From positions 37,151,759-37,215,758 of the forward strand of contig OZ025249.1 in NCBI GenBank assembly GCA_964019135.1: 64,000 nucleotides of DNA. Reading direction: 5' to 3'. Source of the stretch: Arenicola marina (taxonomy: Eukaryota; Annelida; Polychaeta; Arenicolidae). Positions within the stretch are counted from its first letter, which is position 1. The number at the start of each line of letters is the position of its first letter. A model generated the notes under the pieces. It was not told the origin of the DNA. It searched no databases and saw only the letters and a list, made by a program, of their open reading frames with translations. A program made the position numbers and the translations under genes. Positions 1 to 12,120 of this stretch are shown here, piece by piece.

Positions 1-354
1 AAACAGAAAACGTATCCTTTGTAGCGTTTTTCACGAGGAGCGTGTTGAAGTCACTGTGCGCCGTGCACAGTTGACGAGTAGATGGAAGACATAACGTATG
101 TTATGAGGAAGTTGAGTGTATATTGTAATAGTGCGAAATGTCAGAATATAAGAGATTTAAATTTAGCTGTTTTATTTTGTTTAAAGTTAGCGTTTAGCTG
201 GGCATGAACTTAAAGAGTCTTGTGAACATCAATATAACCGTTTACGCTTACAACAACTTCAGTGGAACTTTAACGCACCCTTAGTTGCGCCGAGACACGC
301 ATAAAGGGAGTGAAATGGAAACCACACATCCGTGAGGCGCGTCATTTAAAGACC
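1..354. other. 5' flank of the SAMD9L-like gene
   Basis: No coding exon or clear core promoter element was found. The stretch is AT-rich and presumably holds promoter and 5' UTR of the gene that starts at 355. An ATG at 314 opens only a six-codon frame (Met-Glu-Thr-Thr-His-Pro then stop), so it would be a short upstream ORF if transcribed. Confidence 0.4.
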
Positions 355-3300
355 ATGGAAATACCAGGTACTGTACGACTGCTTTTTTCACGAAACGTTC
401 TCCGATTATATCGATTATATCAATTATATCGACTGCTGGCGAATATTATTCCGCCACCACATAAGAGATTTTTCTTGATGAAGTACATATGTGTCACCTT
501 TCACCTTTACTGGAGAACAACTTGTTTATGGTGGAAGGGTAATATGTTATTATGAATAGTCCTATTGTTGATAACATTTTTATATTGGCAGAGGAAACTT
601 AGTACAATATCTTCCACCCGACGAACCGTGCCTGTGAATGTGACAATATATGAGTGTTGTGTCCATTGTCTACAGAGCAAGAGGAAGAAGCGACGCAAGA
701 CGAGGCGGCGGAGACAGTGCCAAGCGAGTCATCAACGGTGTTGGACACTTGGACAAAGGAACAGGTCGCAGAATGGCTGGGTAGCATAGGGCAAAATCCA
801 AATGTTATTGAATGTTTTCATCGGGAAGAAGTCACTGGATATATCCTCAAATCGTTAACGAGAGCAGATGTGAAAGAGATAGTTCCCGATGCCACGTTTG
901 GGATATCAAAAGCTATTGTATTAAAGCGTGACGAATTGCTTTCGTCGAAAGAGAAGAAAACTAGTTTGATACCAGAAGCAACAGCGGAGGATGTCCCTTG
1001 CCAGGCTCAGAACAGAAGAATGGAAACGTTCTGCAAGTTTGATGCTAACGTAAAAGGTTCTAGCCATTATGTGGCAAACAGCTACCTCCCTCAAGCAGAT
1101 AAGAATCCTACAAATCTTATTAGGCCTGTGCATCATTATGTCACCATGAAAGACTCAAGTGATACAGGGAAAATCAACGCATTCGCGAAGGAAATGCTGC
1201 AGTTTGCTTGTGCATGCATGAACGGTCGTTGCAATGGTACAATACATTTTGGAGTCGATGGTAGTTCGTCGGAAGAACATGGCAAGATTACTGGTCTTCA
1301 TGTGGTACAATCTGATTGGCTAAATGCCTTTGGCGAGGCCATCAAGGAATTCGTGCCCCCTGATGAACAAGACGTCGTACAACACTGTGTGCGGGCTCCC
1401 CGTTTTGTTGACGTCATAGAACGCTCCGATAACCAATTTAGCGCTGTAGTTGTGGAAGTTGATGTCGTTCCCGACTCAGACATGTGTGCCAACGAGGTCT
1501 TCTGGGTGAGACAAGTGAAAACCATGCAGCCTGAAGTCCGCTCCGACAGCGCAAAGATACTTCACTTTGTCAATGGGAAGCCTCAAACAGTGCGGCCTAC
1601 GGAAATGAAAAAGGTGTATGACCTCGTGAAAAAGTTATCTGCGACCAGAGCTGAAGCTCAACGCTCAAAGAAGGCAAGTCGCTTTGGTACCACTTCAAGC
1701 GCTGATCTCCGTCATCGCCTTGTGCAATGTTTGTGTCAAGGTGAAACGTCTATGGATGGAGATATCTTTCCCATTCTTGTTACCAGCCCCATTGGTACAG
1801 ATGTATCACAAGAAGAAATGAAGGAAAGATTCAGCTTTCTGAAGGACATGCAATGGAAAATGGTCTTCGATTTCGATGACGCTGATAACGAGTCCTCTCT
1901 ATACCGTTATCTGGAAGAGACAGAACAGCAGGTCCTGAAGGTTCTGCCGGTTGAGGACTTCGATAAGTCCTCACAAGAGAATTTGAGAAAACCGGAAAGA
2001 TTTGAAAATGTATTGCGAGACCTGAGACTCTCCAGCCACAGACCATGGGTCTTTGCGAACGGATGTGCGCAGCGAGATGATCAGCCGATGTCCGTGGTCA
2101 AATGGAAGCGAAATAGGAGCAAAGGGTTCAAAGAGGCCGTGAGATTTCTCGAGATTGAAATTCCAAGAGGGAGAGCTGTGATCGTCTTCATGTTGATGTC
2201 CAAAGATTACGAAGTTATGCTTGAAGCTGCGGACGAATTGTGTACGAAATTCGGTGACATATGGTTTGTCTTGGCTGAGTCTGAAGAAATCTGCGACTCG
2301 TGGAGGCAAGGGATTGTTCAGAGGAACATACTCGAGGGAAGAGCGGAGTTGGACAAAAGATGCATCGTGGGAATGCCATGGGCACATGTGAATGAAACGA
2401 TTCACCAGGTGATGAGAGTGGAAAATGACGGCACCTGCGAACTGCCCACTTCCACTGGGGCGCTCGTAATTCTTCGAGACCGCATTAAAAATGATCTCGT
2501 TGACCTAGACATCCTAGGCGCCAACCAGTGTAGTAATCATGAGCTCAATGATGACGAAGAAAAATTGCAGGAACACGCCAGTGAAGTCGAACAGCAATTT
2601 TACAGAGGCGGATGCGTCGATTGGTGGAATTTTTACTGTCAGAATCAAGTACTCCGGCGAGATATTCACGATCAGTTGCACAGTGCCGTGAAGGAAGTTC
2701 TAGCATGGGGCGAAAATGAAGACGAACGAATCGGTCGGGTGACGCTCTACCACCAACCGGGGTCTGGAGGCAGTACCACCGCAAGACACGTGTTGTGGGA
2801 GCTTAGAAAAGAGTATCGCTGCGCTATTGTCAAGCAAATTACAGATCAAACATTAGACCAGGTCATTAGATTACACAAGTATGAGGAACCGCAGAACCCG
2901 AAACCAGTTCTGTTGTTGTTTGACAACCACGACGAAGAGAAAATCAGCAACCTGCGAGCTGAACTTGAAGAGGAAGTCCGGCAGATTTGCAGACGTCAGC
3001 ATGCAAGTACTCAAACTGTTTTCTTTGTGTTTTTGGTGTGTTTGAGGAAAACGAGTGTGCCAGTGTCCATCGATCACTACCGTTTGGTATTGAAGCAAGA
3101 ACTACAACCACAGGAACTCCTTTGGTTCAAAAGAAAATATCAACAGTTGGAAGAGAAATTTAAGGAAAACGCAAAGAAAGGCATGGATCCTAGACACTTA
3201 ATCAGCTTTAACATCTTGAAAGAAAACTTTGATCCTGCCTACAGCAAAAAAACAGTTGAAGAGCTTGTAAAGGAAATCACAAACCCACGCGAACGCGAAC

Positions 3301-5785
3301 TCTTGAAGTTCATGGCTATGCTGAATGCGTACGACTTGGAATTCGAGTACATAGCGGTGTCAGCTTTTGACGATATTATGGGAGAGGCAGGTGCAGCGAT
3401 GACGCAACGGTGGGAGCTCCATTTAAGTCAGCCGCTGAAGATTCTACTGAATCAAAATTCACGACAAGGAAAGGGTCAGCAAGTGAGAATAATCAACAAC
3501 ATCTTACCAAAGATTATTCTACTCTCGTTAATGGCATGTGACAAGGACGGAAACAAAGAACTCCTTGGTGATGTCATGATCAGCTTTCTAGAAAGTCCCA
3601 TATTTTCTTTCGTTTACGCCGACCAATCCGTGGAACAACTGAAGCGTAAAATTCGCGATATTGTCAAGAAAAGAGCAAGAAAACCCGATGGTTTCTGCGA
3701 ATCGCACTTTGCGCTGCTGATACAAGAGATCGTGGACGATGACAAGCAGAGCATTCCCAAAGCTGCAGAAGTCATGAAACTTGTCTTCCAAATGACAGAC
3801 GACGTTTTCGTGGCACAACAAATCGCGAGGTTGTACATATACTCCAAGAACTGGGAAGAGGCTACCACATACGGTAGGATTATCACAAGCAAGATGCCAG
3901 CTAACTCGTGCCTTTGGGACACCATGGCTAGGGTATATAAGGAGCAAGTGGCGGAACATTACGAGAACAAATGTCTGAAGGGAGATGCGAAAGTTCACCC
4001 ACAACATGCATTGAAGGTGTTGGAACTTGCCATCCACGCAGTGGATACATTCCACAAAGAACAGAAGGTGAGCGAGGAGGAGAAGACAAAGACCTTCAAC
4101 AACAATGCTGGATACTTGGGAGAAATCATTGTCATCGTACAGCTGTTGGATTACCTCAATTACGTGGAGGGTTTTGAAGAACGCAACGTCCTTCATCAGT
4201 TCCTTGTCGGGGGCAGCGATGCCATTCCGAATGAAGTACGATACGCCTGGACGCCCGAGTTGATTGACCGAGTGCGTGCGCTGCAGGATGGTGCCAAGAA
4301 CGCCTTGGCTAGACTGGAGGATGAATACTTGCACCTTCGAGAGGGAGCTGCTGATGACATCAGAAAGTCCGTCTCTCGCGTTAACAATGACTACCTGATC
4401 AAGATGAAGGAGAACATAGAGAATTACTACGGCGAAGAGAGCGACACGGTTCCGAAGGGTCTATCGGATGAGGAGGCGTGCAAGTACCGCAGACGTCGTG
4501 TGTTTAGGCTCGTGGGGACAACCTTTAGAGGCATCTTTGAATTACGAAAACAAGATGAAGGAGAAGAAAAGCTGCTTAAGATAAAGAAACTGATCGAAGA
4601 GAACATGCGAAGTGTCTACAAGGATCCATTTGATATGCAGGCTCTTGTTAGCGTTAACCTTACCTTGTGTGCGATGAAGGAATGCTACAAAGTTAGTATC
4701 AAACAACAAGATGTGGCCAGGCTCAGCAATGAGCTATACATGCGGCACGAAGGTCGGAACTGCTTGGAACCGTTTCTGTTCGTATTGATGCTTAACTGGC
4801 CTCGGCAAGGTATGGATTTTAGCCCCCAGCTGCCAATCAGTCAATTCTCCGAAGTCGTTCGAACATGGAAGGATGCATACTTCAAAAAGTATCCTAGACA
4901 GCGAGAAGAATTCAGACCATACAAGAAGAAGGAGTCTACTTTCTTTTTCTTTGGGCAAGGGCGAGGCATGAGCGGTATCTTGAACGAGAAGGACCTTCGT
5001 CATGGTGACCTTCGCGTACGGCGTACAACCTTCTGGCGCTCTCCGGTGGCGCTAAAACGACTGGAAAGGTTCGAAGGCACTCTATTGACAGACGGCATGG
5101 AGGTACAACTGAGGCTGGAACAGTCGGGAAACAAAGTCACCATGATGATTCCCACATCCTTCCCTATCGCAAACCGGTCGATGTGGAACAAGAGGGTCTA
5201 CTTCGTCATTGGCTTCTCATGGGCAGGCCCAAAGGCGTTTGATGTGGACACAGAGCTCCCAACCCGGCTGCCCGCTGAGCGTCAGACCGGCCCTGGGCAC
5301 ACCAACCCACGTGTCCGCGGGACCGGTTTACCATTTCCACAAGGAGCCATGCTCGGACATGCCCAGTTCCAGAGAAAGATGTCAAAAATCCACCAGAAAC
5401 TAGATGAAATCGCACGGTCGAAGAACTATGGGCGGAATCGATCACACACCGCACAGGTAATATTTTCGAGTATAAGAGATTAATTCCATGCCATGAATAT
5501 TATAAAGAAGTACTCTTACTTTAATGAGCTATCGAAACCTTTTGATAATGTTATATGAAACAACGTATCCTGTGTTTTGAAGCACATGGGTGGAAAAAAT
5601 TTTTTTAGATAACTTTGAGAGAGACTTGTTTCCACAAAATGCCAGTAAATTACACTCCTACTAATTATTAATTACTGATTATGTCCTTGCAGCAAAAGCT
5701 CTTTCACCAGGAACGTGAACTGAGAGACCAGTTATGTAGCTTGTCTACATCAAGGCAACAATTCTTCAAATTGGAGCTGATGTAA
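355..5785 (+). CDS. SAMD9L-like: SAMD9/SAMD9L-like protein, three exons, 1628 aa, apparently complete
   Basis: Exons 355-367, 676-5456 and 5693-5785; introns are GT-AG with phases 1 and 0. The start is ATG at 355 in a GACCATGG context; four codons plus one base splice to AG at 676 (acceptor TCTACAG). Domains seen: SAM (about residues 28-95, TWTKEQVAEWL); Schlafen-type AlbA_2 (about 162-270, ACMNGRCNGTIHFGVDG); SIR2-like region (about 461-590); P-loop NTPase with a degenerate Walker A around 699-706 (HQPGSGGSTTA, no Lys) and Walker B PVLLLFDNHD; helical/TPR-like region (about 1040-1350); C-terminal OB-fold-like domain (about 1425-1535, TFFFFGQGRGMSG and FVIGFSWAGP); short helical tail in exon 3. 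Order and length match vertebrate SAMD9/SAMD9L (about 1590 aa). Family knowledge: cytosolic antiviral and translation-inhibiting STAND-like proteins with AlbA nucleic-acid binding or nuclease activity. The TAA stop overlaps a GTAAGT donor-like site at 5782, so an extra 3' exon is possible. Confidence 0.9.
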
Positions 5786-6239
5786 GTCCCGCTTGGGCAG
5801 GCTGATTCAATTCAACTGTGCTGCCATCCAGCGCACTATGACTACCATTGCGCTTGAAGCTACAATGATGGAGATCAACTTCGAAGTCAACTCTTGTGAC
5901 ATACATCTGGTGACGAACAATATAGACGAATTAATCAATTGAAAACTCATTTAAGTGTATCGGTATTGATAATAATATTATAATGCAATATATTGTATGA
6001 AGGATCATTGTGATGGTTAGAAATGCGCCTTGTTTTTGGTCAAAGGGGCTATAGCATTAGCCGAACGCCATCACCTGGGTGATTGATTGTGTGGTTTACT
6101 GTTCACATATTTTGCCTAGGAGTGAACACATGTACTGAACTGTCGTGTCAATTCTAACTCGATCCCATTTATATATAGGAAAAACCCTTTCGGTCACTGC
6201 TCCCAAGGCAGTCTCCTGTGTGTTTGGGAGAATGAATGA
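5786..6239. other. Intergenic, nothing recognised
   Basis: Presumed 3' UTR and flank of the SAMD9L-like gene. No canonical AATAAA was found here. No conserved coding sequence was found. Confidence 0.5.
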
Positions 6240-6972
6240 CCGGCTTTCCAGTTATCGTACTTCTTTCCACTTTTTGGTTTCCTTCGTATTATTTCTACGT
6301 GTTCTGGAAAAAACCCCACTTTTTCATACATTTAGATATTTGCTTTAACAGGCGCAATTTCAACATGTCATGATTGGTTGCTGTAAACGTGTGCATATTG
6401 CTTGTGTTATTACAAAAGGCATTTTATTTTTGCGTCATGATATATCTTTAAAATCTACACTAACTAAGTTCTAACAACGAACATGTGCATCTGCACAACG
6501 TATAGGCAATGTTCTAAAACGATATTTTCTCCAGAAGATAACTTTTTGTCATTTGTTTATCCGGAATAATGTTGCTACATATGCTGTTTGAGTCGCCGAT
6601 TTGGGCTATATTTTTCTGCTGTGGTCAAGGGACCGCCTCGATAGCTCAGTGGGTTAGAGCGCTGGCTCTGATCACATGAGAGCCTAACGGCACGTGAATC
6701 GGTGGTTCGAGCCCCGCTGTGTGGTCGTAGGTTAAAGATGTAGTCCCATGTCCTTTTTCACAAAGAGTAGGGGGTTACCCCCGGAGACATGGCCCCACTC
6801 TCCCTTCCTTCTCCCATTGACGGGATATGACCACAAGTCAAGCGTCCTGAATATAAAACCATCTGCTGTTGTCTAACTTTTTTGCTTCGATCTTCCTATT
6901 TTTGTCCATATGTTTCTATATTTTCATTCCTACTTTTGTTTATTTTTTCATTAGTGTGTACTGGACAGCCTG
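6240..6972. mobile_element. Non-autonomous hAT-like MITE, copy 1 (carries a SINE)
   Basis: This copy shares long stretches with the element at 46257-46739, for example the motifs GGCGCAATTTCA, ACTTTTTGTCATTTGTTTATC and ATGTTGCTACATATGCT (each written here at 20 bases or fewer). The left end CCGGCTTTCCAG and right end CTGGACAGCCTG form an imperfect 12-bp terminal inverted repeat (10/12 against the better copy). The interior is rich in CCTACTTTTT-like runs. No transposase is present. The SINE at 6627-6861 is inserted inside it, so this copy is older than the SINE. The hAT assignment rests only on the CAG...CTG ends. Confidence 0.65.
6627..6861 (+). mobile_element. tRNA-derived SINE with 12-bp target-site duplication
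   Basis: The head at 6631-6726 has a pol III A box (TAGCTCAGTGGGTTAGAGCG) and B box (GGTTCGAGCCCCGC). The spacing is too long, and the acceptor pairing too poor, for a functional tRNA. About 135 bp of unrelated tail follow. Flanking direct repeats TCTGCTGTGGTC (6615-6626) and TCTGCTGTTGTC (6862-6873) match at 11 of 12 positions and mark the insertion. The host MITE's other copy at 46 kb lacks the SINE. Confidence 0.75.
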
Positions 6973-7239
6973 GAACGAGGCGTTGGTATTATGGTCATAC
7001 AGGACTGTATTGTTGTCCAGTTTGTGCAAACATATGACCATAGTGGCATATTATAATCATGATCGAATACCGATGTCTTGTGGTGATGAGGTTTATACAC
7101 CAAGGTGTTATCTCTAAGTATGTGTTTATGTGATTTTGCGATCGCGTTAGTGGCGACTACTAGCCCACTATTTCCTGTTTGCCACGTCAGGTAATGGCCT
7201 TTGTGTACAGATGTACCATTGTCGGTACATATAACGCGG

Positions 7240-7590
7240 ACGTATCAATATATATGTGTGTACGTATCGATATACATGTGTGTAGTATCAGTATATATGT
7301 ATGTATCTATCAATGTACATGTGTGTATCTATCAATATACATGTGTGTATCTATCAACATACATGTGTGTATCCATCAATATACATGTGTGTATCTATCA
7401 ATATACATGTGTGTATCTATCAATATACACGCGTGTACGTACCAATATACACGCGTGTACGTACCAATATACACGCGTGTACGTACCAATATACACGCGT
7501 CTCCGTACCAATATAGATGTGGGTACGTATTAATATAGATGTGTGTGCGTATCAATATATGTCTATGTATGGGTACGTATAATATATCGG
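7240..7590. repeat. Minisatellite, ~22-bp units
   Basis: About 15 units of roughly 22 bp built on ATATACATGTGTGTATCTAT. The downstream third switches to the variant ATACACGCGTGTACGTACC, whose core TACACGCGTGTA is palindromic. The frames open through it on the + strand are by-products of the repeat and are not genes. Confidence 0.9.
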
Positions 7591-9215
7591 TGTAACAATA
7601 TACATGTAGATTATTCTAGGGGAAATATCAGTATAAAAAAATTATGTCAAGTAACACATGGTTTCACTATAAAGTGAATATGCTATAGTTTGGATCATGT
7701 CAGTAATGTACTGTGCAGACGGGACACGTTACATTACGAACCTCTGACTTCACAATTGCATCATTATTTGTATATTCAGCATTATAATAATACTATTATG
7801 TTTGTATGGTATCTGATTAATGTCGATAGCAGGAAACTCACCTGTTGGGTGGTCGTAGCAGTTGTGCTTTTGATATACAATTTGAATAAAGCAAATATAA
7901 CCTTATAGCCTAAGTATGTATGATTTTATAACACGAATCTGACGGACAGACAAGAATGGATATCTTTGTATGACGAACTACTGCTCCATGTAATTCTTTT
8001 GTTAAGTCTTCTGGAATAAACTACTTAAACGTTGTATCTGCTTTTATGTCACATGTGCTTGTTTAACTGACCGAAGTCTATATTTAATACCGCAACGGCG
8101 GCCCATAGAGTATTGTTTATTACTCACATGTCACCTGATAAGAAATCTGTGAAGACATTTCCATAATAATTAAAGTTAGTATATTACTATTTTCAAGTTA
8201 TTTTTATGGGAAACTCAAGAAAAGGACTTTTGCATTCGCCACTGTGCTTCCCGTCTCGCTAGCGCTCCTATTTCGTGTTTATAACATCTAGCATTTAGCG
8301 ATTTTTCCAAATATCATTCACAGAAAACCAAACAAAAAACTCAATTACTTCAACATCATGCACGTTCTATTCACTAGCATTCATTTTTTTCTGTACTTTT
8401 CCAAAGAAATATAAATTGCACATTATGCACTTCCATATACTGCAAACGTCAGCATCCTAAAAGAAGTATCGAGACCTAACGAGACAGGGATACTTATGCT
8501 CTACATCAATCCAATAGCATCAACGACATGTGCTGCGTCCCCTCCGGTGGGTGTTTGCCTTCCCTCGCTTCAGACACAAACTCCGGCTAATGGAGTCCCT
8601 GGAAGAACAACTAGCCACTGAATTTAATGCTTATGTCAGAATTATAGCCATTAGAATAGGTTCATGTAATGTAGATATGAATGCGGCTGTTTCACGAGTC
8701 ACTGTCAGTGTTAGGCGAGCTAATGAGCTGCGCGTGGTTTTCCATGTCGCATGACGAAACAATCATAATGACTCTCATGTCTGCGCGCGGTATCTATGTT
8801 TACGTAAAAACAGCCCCTTATATGGACTGAGCAGGTGAGGACAATGCTTGGACCAAAGCAAACAAAAAATAGTTTCACACCCACTCGATTCTTCACGCAC
8901 AAACCGCGCGGCTGGCCGGTTCCCAACACTCAAACGTTGACAACAATGAGTGCGCGTCACGTAGCTGCAGTAAGGCACCAGCGTGATGCGCACTCGTTCT
9001 AAGCGCACGTGTTTTTTGTTAGTCCCCCAAACAACTAGCCCGGACTTAGAACCCGCGAGAACCCGTGGCATGTACAGATACTTTCCTTTGTCTGTCTGTA
9101 CACGCCACTGTAATCACTGCAGTTTACTCTTTACGCGGACTTTTTTTTGCCCTATTTTCCGCGTTTTATGAGTAATCAGTAACGTGTCGTTCCGTCAGCA
9201 AACGAACCGTCGCGC
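7591..9215. other. Intergenic, nothing recognised
   Basis: AT-rich non-coding sequence. Short open frames here (for example around 8530-8754) show no splice context, domain or composition that would support a gene. Confidence 0.5.
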
Positions 9216-9665
9216 ACTGCCCCATAGCCTGCTCATTGCTAAAAACAGACATAGCCTCATCTAATAGCCTTCTCATTGATCCGAAAATCCCCATAACCTA
9301 CTCATTGATCCACACTTCCCTATAACCTACTCATGGATCCACACTGCCTCATAGCCTACTCATTGATAAAAAAAACATGGCCTCATTTGATAGCCTACTC
9401 AATGATCCACACTGCCCCATAGCCTAAGCATTGATAACAAAAACCATAGCCTCATTCCATAGCCTAGTCATTGATACATACTTCCCCATAACCTACTCAT
9501 TGATCCACACTGTCCCATAACCTACTCAATGATCCACACTTTCCTATACCCTACTCATTGATCCACACTGCCCCATAACCTACTCATTGATCGACAAATC
9601 CCCATGGTTTTTTTAAATAGCCTTCTCTTTGATCCACAAATCCGCATGACCTCACGCCATAAGCT
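9216..9665. repeat. Degenerate minisatellite, ~30-bp units
   Basis: Around 14 imperfect units repeat CATAGCCTACTCATTGATCC followed by ACACTGCCC or AAAATCCC variants. Unit lengths vary between about 28 and 40 bp because of indels, so the array looks old. Confidence 0.85.
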
Positions 9666-11065
9666 ACTCAGTGGGCTACACTTTTCTGCAAACTTACGAG
9701 AAGGAGCACTGTTGAATCAATGCGCTGTTGTAGTAGATAACAAATTAAAGTAGCTACTCTTTCGGACTCACTCGAAAAGGCGCCTGCTTATAACACTGGC
9801 TTAACAGTCATGTATAGTTGATCCACATATTGTCGCAGTCACCAATTGCTCCTATCAATTGCAATAACAGTAGTAATTATTGACATATACTACATCTGCT
9901 GCTGGCGTCTACCGACATCGCCTCAGAGCTACACCAGCGTGGATCTCTCTTTAAATCTGTGACCCCTTATATACATCAAGGATTAGGCAGGAAGGCGCGA
10001 CTATAAAGACGCAAGGTTATCAATTCATTTGGCAACGGTTTCTAAGTAATTTTCACCATTGTTTCCGATAAACCTCATTGTTTGTCCTTTTATGAAGTCT
10101 CAATTCAAATTAAGTGCCACGTACGGTGCTAACGGGTTTATGAAAATATAATGTATGCATGGATTTGTATATCTGCCCTGGTATGAACTTCCTCATCAAG
10201 AAAGACACGCCGCATGCATGTAAGGTGAAGTAATTATTGATGCACGTAGCACTTACTACTTGGAAATATCGTGAGGCGATAGAAGCCTTATAAAGACGCT
10301 AAAACGGTGGGTCGGCATGATGCGCAGCGCGCAACAACAATCTAGGATATTCATCATATCGCGTGGGGCCTAATGGGACACGGACTTTGATAAACTCTTT
10401 GTCTATGCTAATCTGGATTGCTATTTCTGTGATCCCATCCACTTGCAGTCAACCTTAGGACGCCTATGTATCAATTGTGGGACAATAGACCCCAGTAATG
10501 GCGCCAAGCCCTGGTGAGAGGGTCGATAATATAACAAGGCCGGGATGTCCTACGTTACTTCCGCTAATTGTGACTTTGGGCATCGAACTTTCACATCATC
10601 TCACGAAACTGAATTCCTTCCTGATCAAACGAACTTGTGCCCGTTTGACGTAGGTGCAGGCATGCCAAAATCGTCGATTATACATTAATGCACCGTTTAA
10701 CTAAGTCGATTACATTCTAAATGGTTTCCCACGTTCCAGAAGTAAGTTAATGTAGTATGACATCATTTCTGAATAAACCAAGTGAAGATTTATTTGCTGT
10801 AATGCGGGATACGTAAGGGCCTTTCGACAGGCACCAGCATTCGTGCAACAAAGGTACGAATTTACAACTTGCTGGGAAGTGGCGTGTAGCGGAGTGGTAT
10901 GGTGGCTACAATAATTGACTGTTCCGAGTTGTTCCGCAACATGACACACGAGGGCCAGAGCAGCCGTTATTCTGAAAACTGACGCCCGGGGGGTTGAGTA
11001 ACTAATCATTGACGGGTGGGCGACCCTCCAATATTCTGGCGGTGGCATGAGCATGTAGGCTTCAT
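9666..11065. other. Intergenic, nothing recognised
   Basis: No convincing exon, RNA gene or repeat was found on either strand. Confidence 0.5.
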
Positions 11066-11068
11066 CTG

Positions 11069-11174
11069 GGCCCGTAAGTTCGAAACGCCAGGGGCAACAT
11101 ATTTCGCCCTAGAATAGGACATTACCAAGGAGCGGGGCGAAATATTTGGCCCCCGCCGTTCGAACTTACCGGCC
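11069..11174. mobile_element. 106-bp palindromic foldback element
   Basis: Nearly the whole sequence folds on itself. GGCCCGTAAGTTCGAA on the left pairs with TTCGAACTTACCGGCC on the right, and GGGGCAACATATTTCGCCC pairs with GGGCGAAATATTTGGCCCC further in. A CTG trinucleotide lies immediately outside both ends (11066-11068 and 11175-11177) and could be a 3-bp target duplication. Confidence 0.7.
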
Positions 11175-11177
11175 CTG

Positions 11178-12120
11178 GTATGCGTAGCGCCAGTTCGACA
11201 GAGACCAAAGTGATATGCAAGCAGACATTTTAGCGCTCTGCTTGTGTCGTACGTCGCGTGAGAGTTTTGACGATGTTCCGTTTGCGATGAACTCTGAAGA
11301 TGACATCAATAAACACGTGTTTTTGCTTGCATACATTTAAACATTATTTTGTCGTATACACGTATCTGGTGGTCAATGTGATTCACATACTCTTTTATGT
11401 GCCGCAAATGGAAACAGCTGATTTCGCAAAAAGGGGTGATGATGGTCTACTGTTTCAGCGTTTACTCTCCTAAACTGTAATGTCCAACAACTAAGACAAA
11501 ACAAAAACGCCGTAATAATATACATTCAGTTGGGACATATTACTATACAAATAACAGAGAGGCCAATAATTCTTTACAAGCAATAAGGATTGTGCTGGAA
11601 GCGACGACCCGGATGTTTATAAGTGCACTCATAATACGCTAGCACAGTTCGTTCGTCGGTCTCGCCTAAATAGCCAACGGCAGTTAGCTTAAATATTGTA
11701 ACGAGCGATATTAGTGGGTCTGTTTGTGCATTCTGGTTCATGCGGTTGATGATGGGCCCGAAATTGTCATTGACCGCTCTGCCACCAAATACAGGGTCAA
11801 GGTCGCACACCACCGACGTTTCAGGCCTTATTAGCCCACAATTATGATACCATGATGTTTTGCCTGACTAATCAGCCAGCTATAGAATCGGGAAGCCATG
11901 GACATGCTTGATGTTTTAATAACTACATGCACTCTATTTAAAAGTGCAATTATGCCTTTGCCATATGTTGGGTTATTTATGATGTTTATTCAACTGTACA
12001 TCAGAGGTTATTACATTGGAGGTCTAATATAGACCGGCGTGTCGTATCACTGGCCAGATACCTTTGGAAGGCCATACCACAAGGACTACACACCCAACTC
12101 CCTACCAGAGAAGAACAAAG
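11178..12120. other. Intergenic and presumed promoter of the LDLa gene
   Basis: No gene was found. The last part precedes the start codon at 12121 and must hold the 5' UTR. No clear TATA box was identified. Confidence 0.45.

Noticed and set aside
654..675. Upstream extension of the SAMD9L-like frame to a GTG at 654
   Set aside because: GTG is not a normal animal start. An acceptor TCTACAG at 675 and a 13-base phase-1 exon with a strong Kozak ATG at 355 give a better model.
6631..6726. Functional tRNA gene
   Set aside because: The region between A and B boxes is too long, the acceptor ends pair poorly, and the unit extends into a non-tRNA tail with target-site duplications. It is a SINE.
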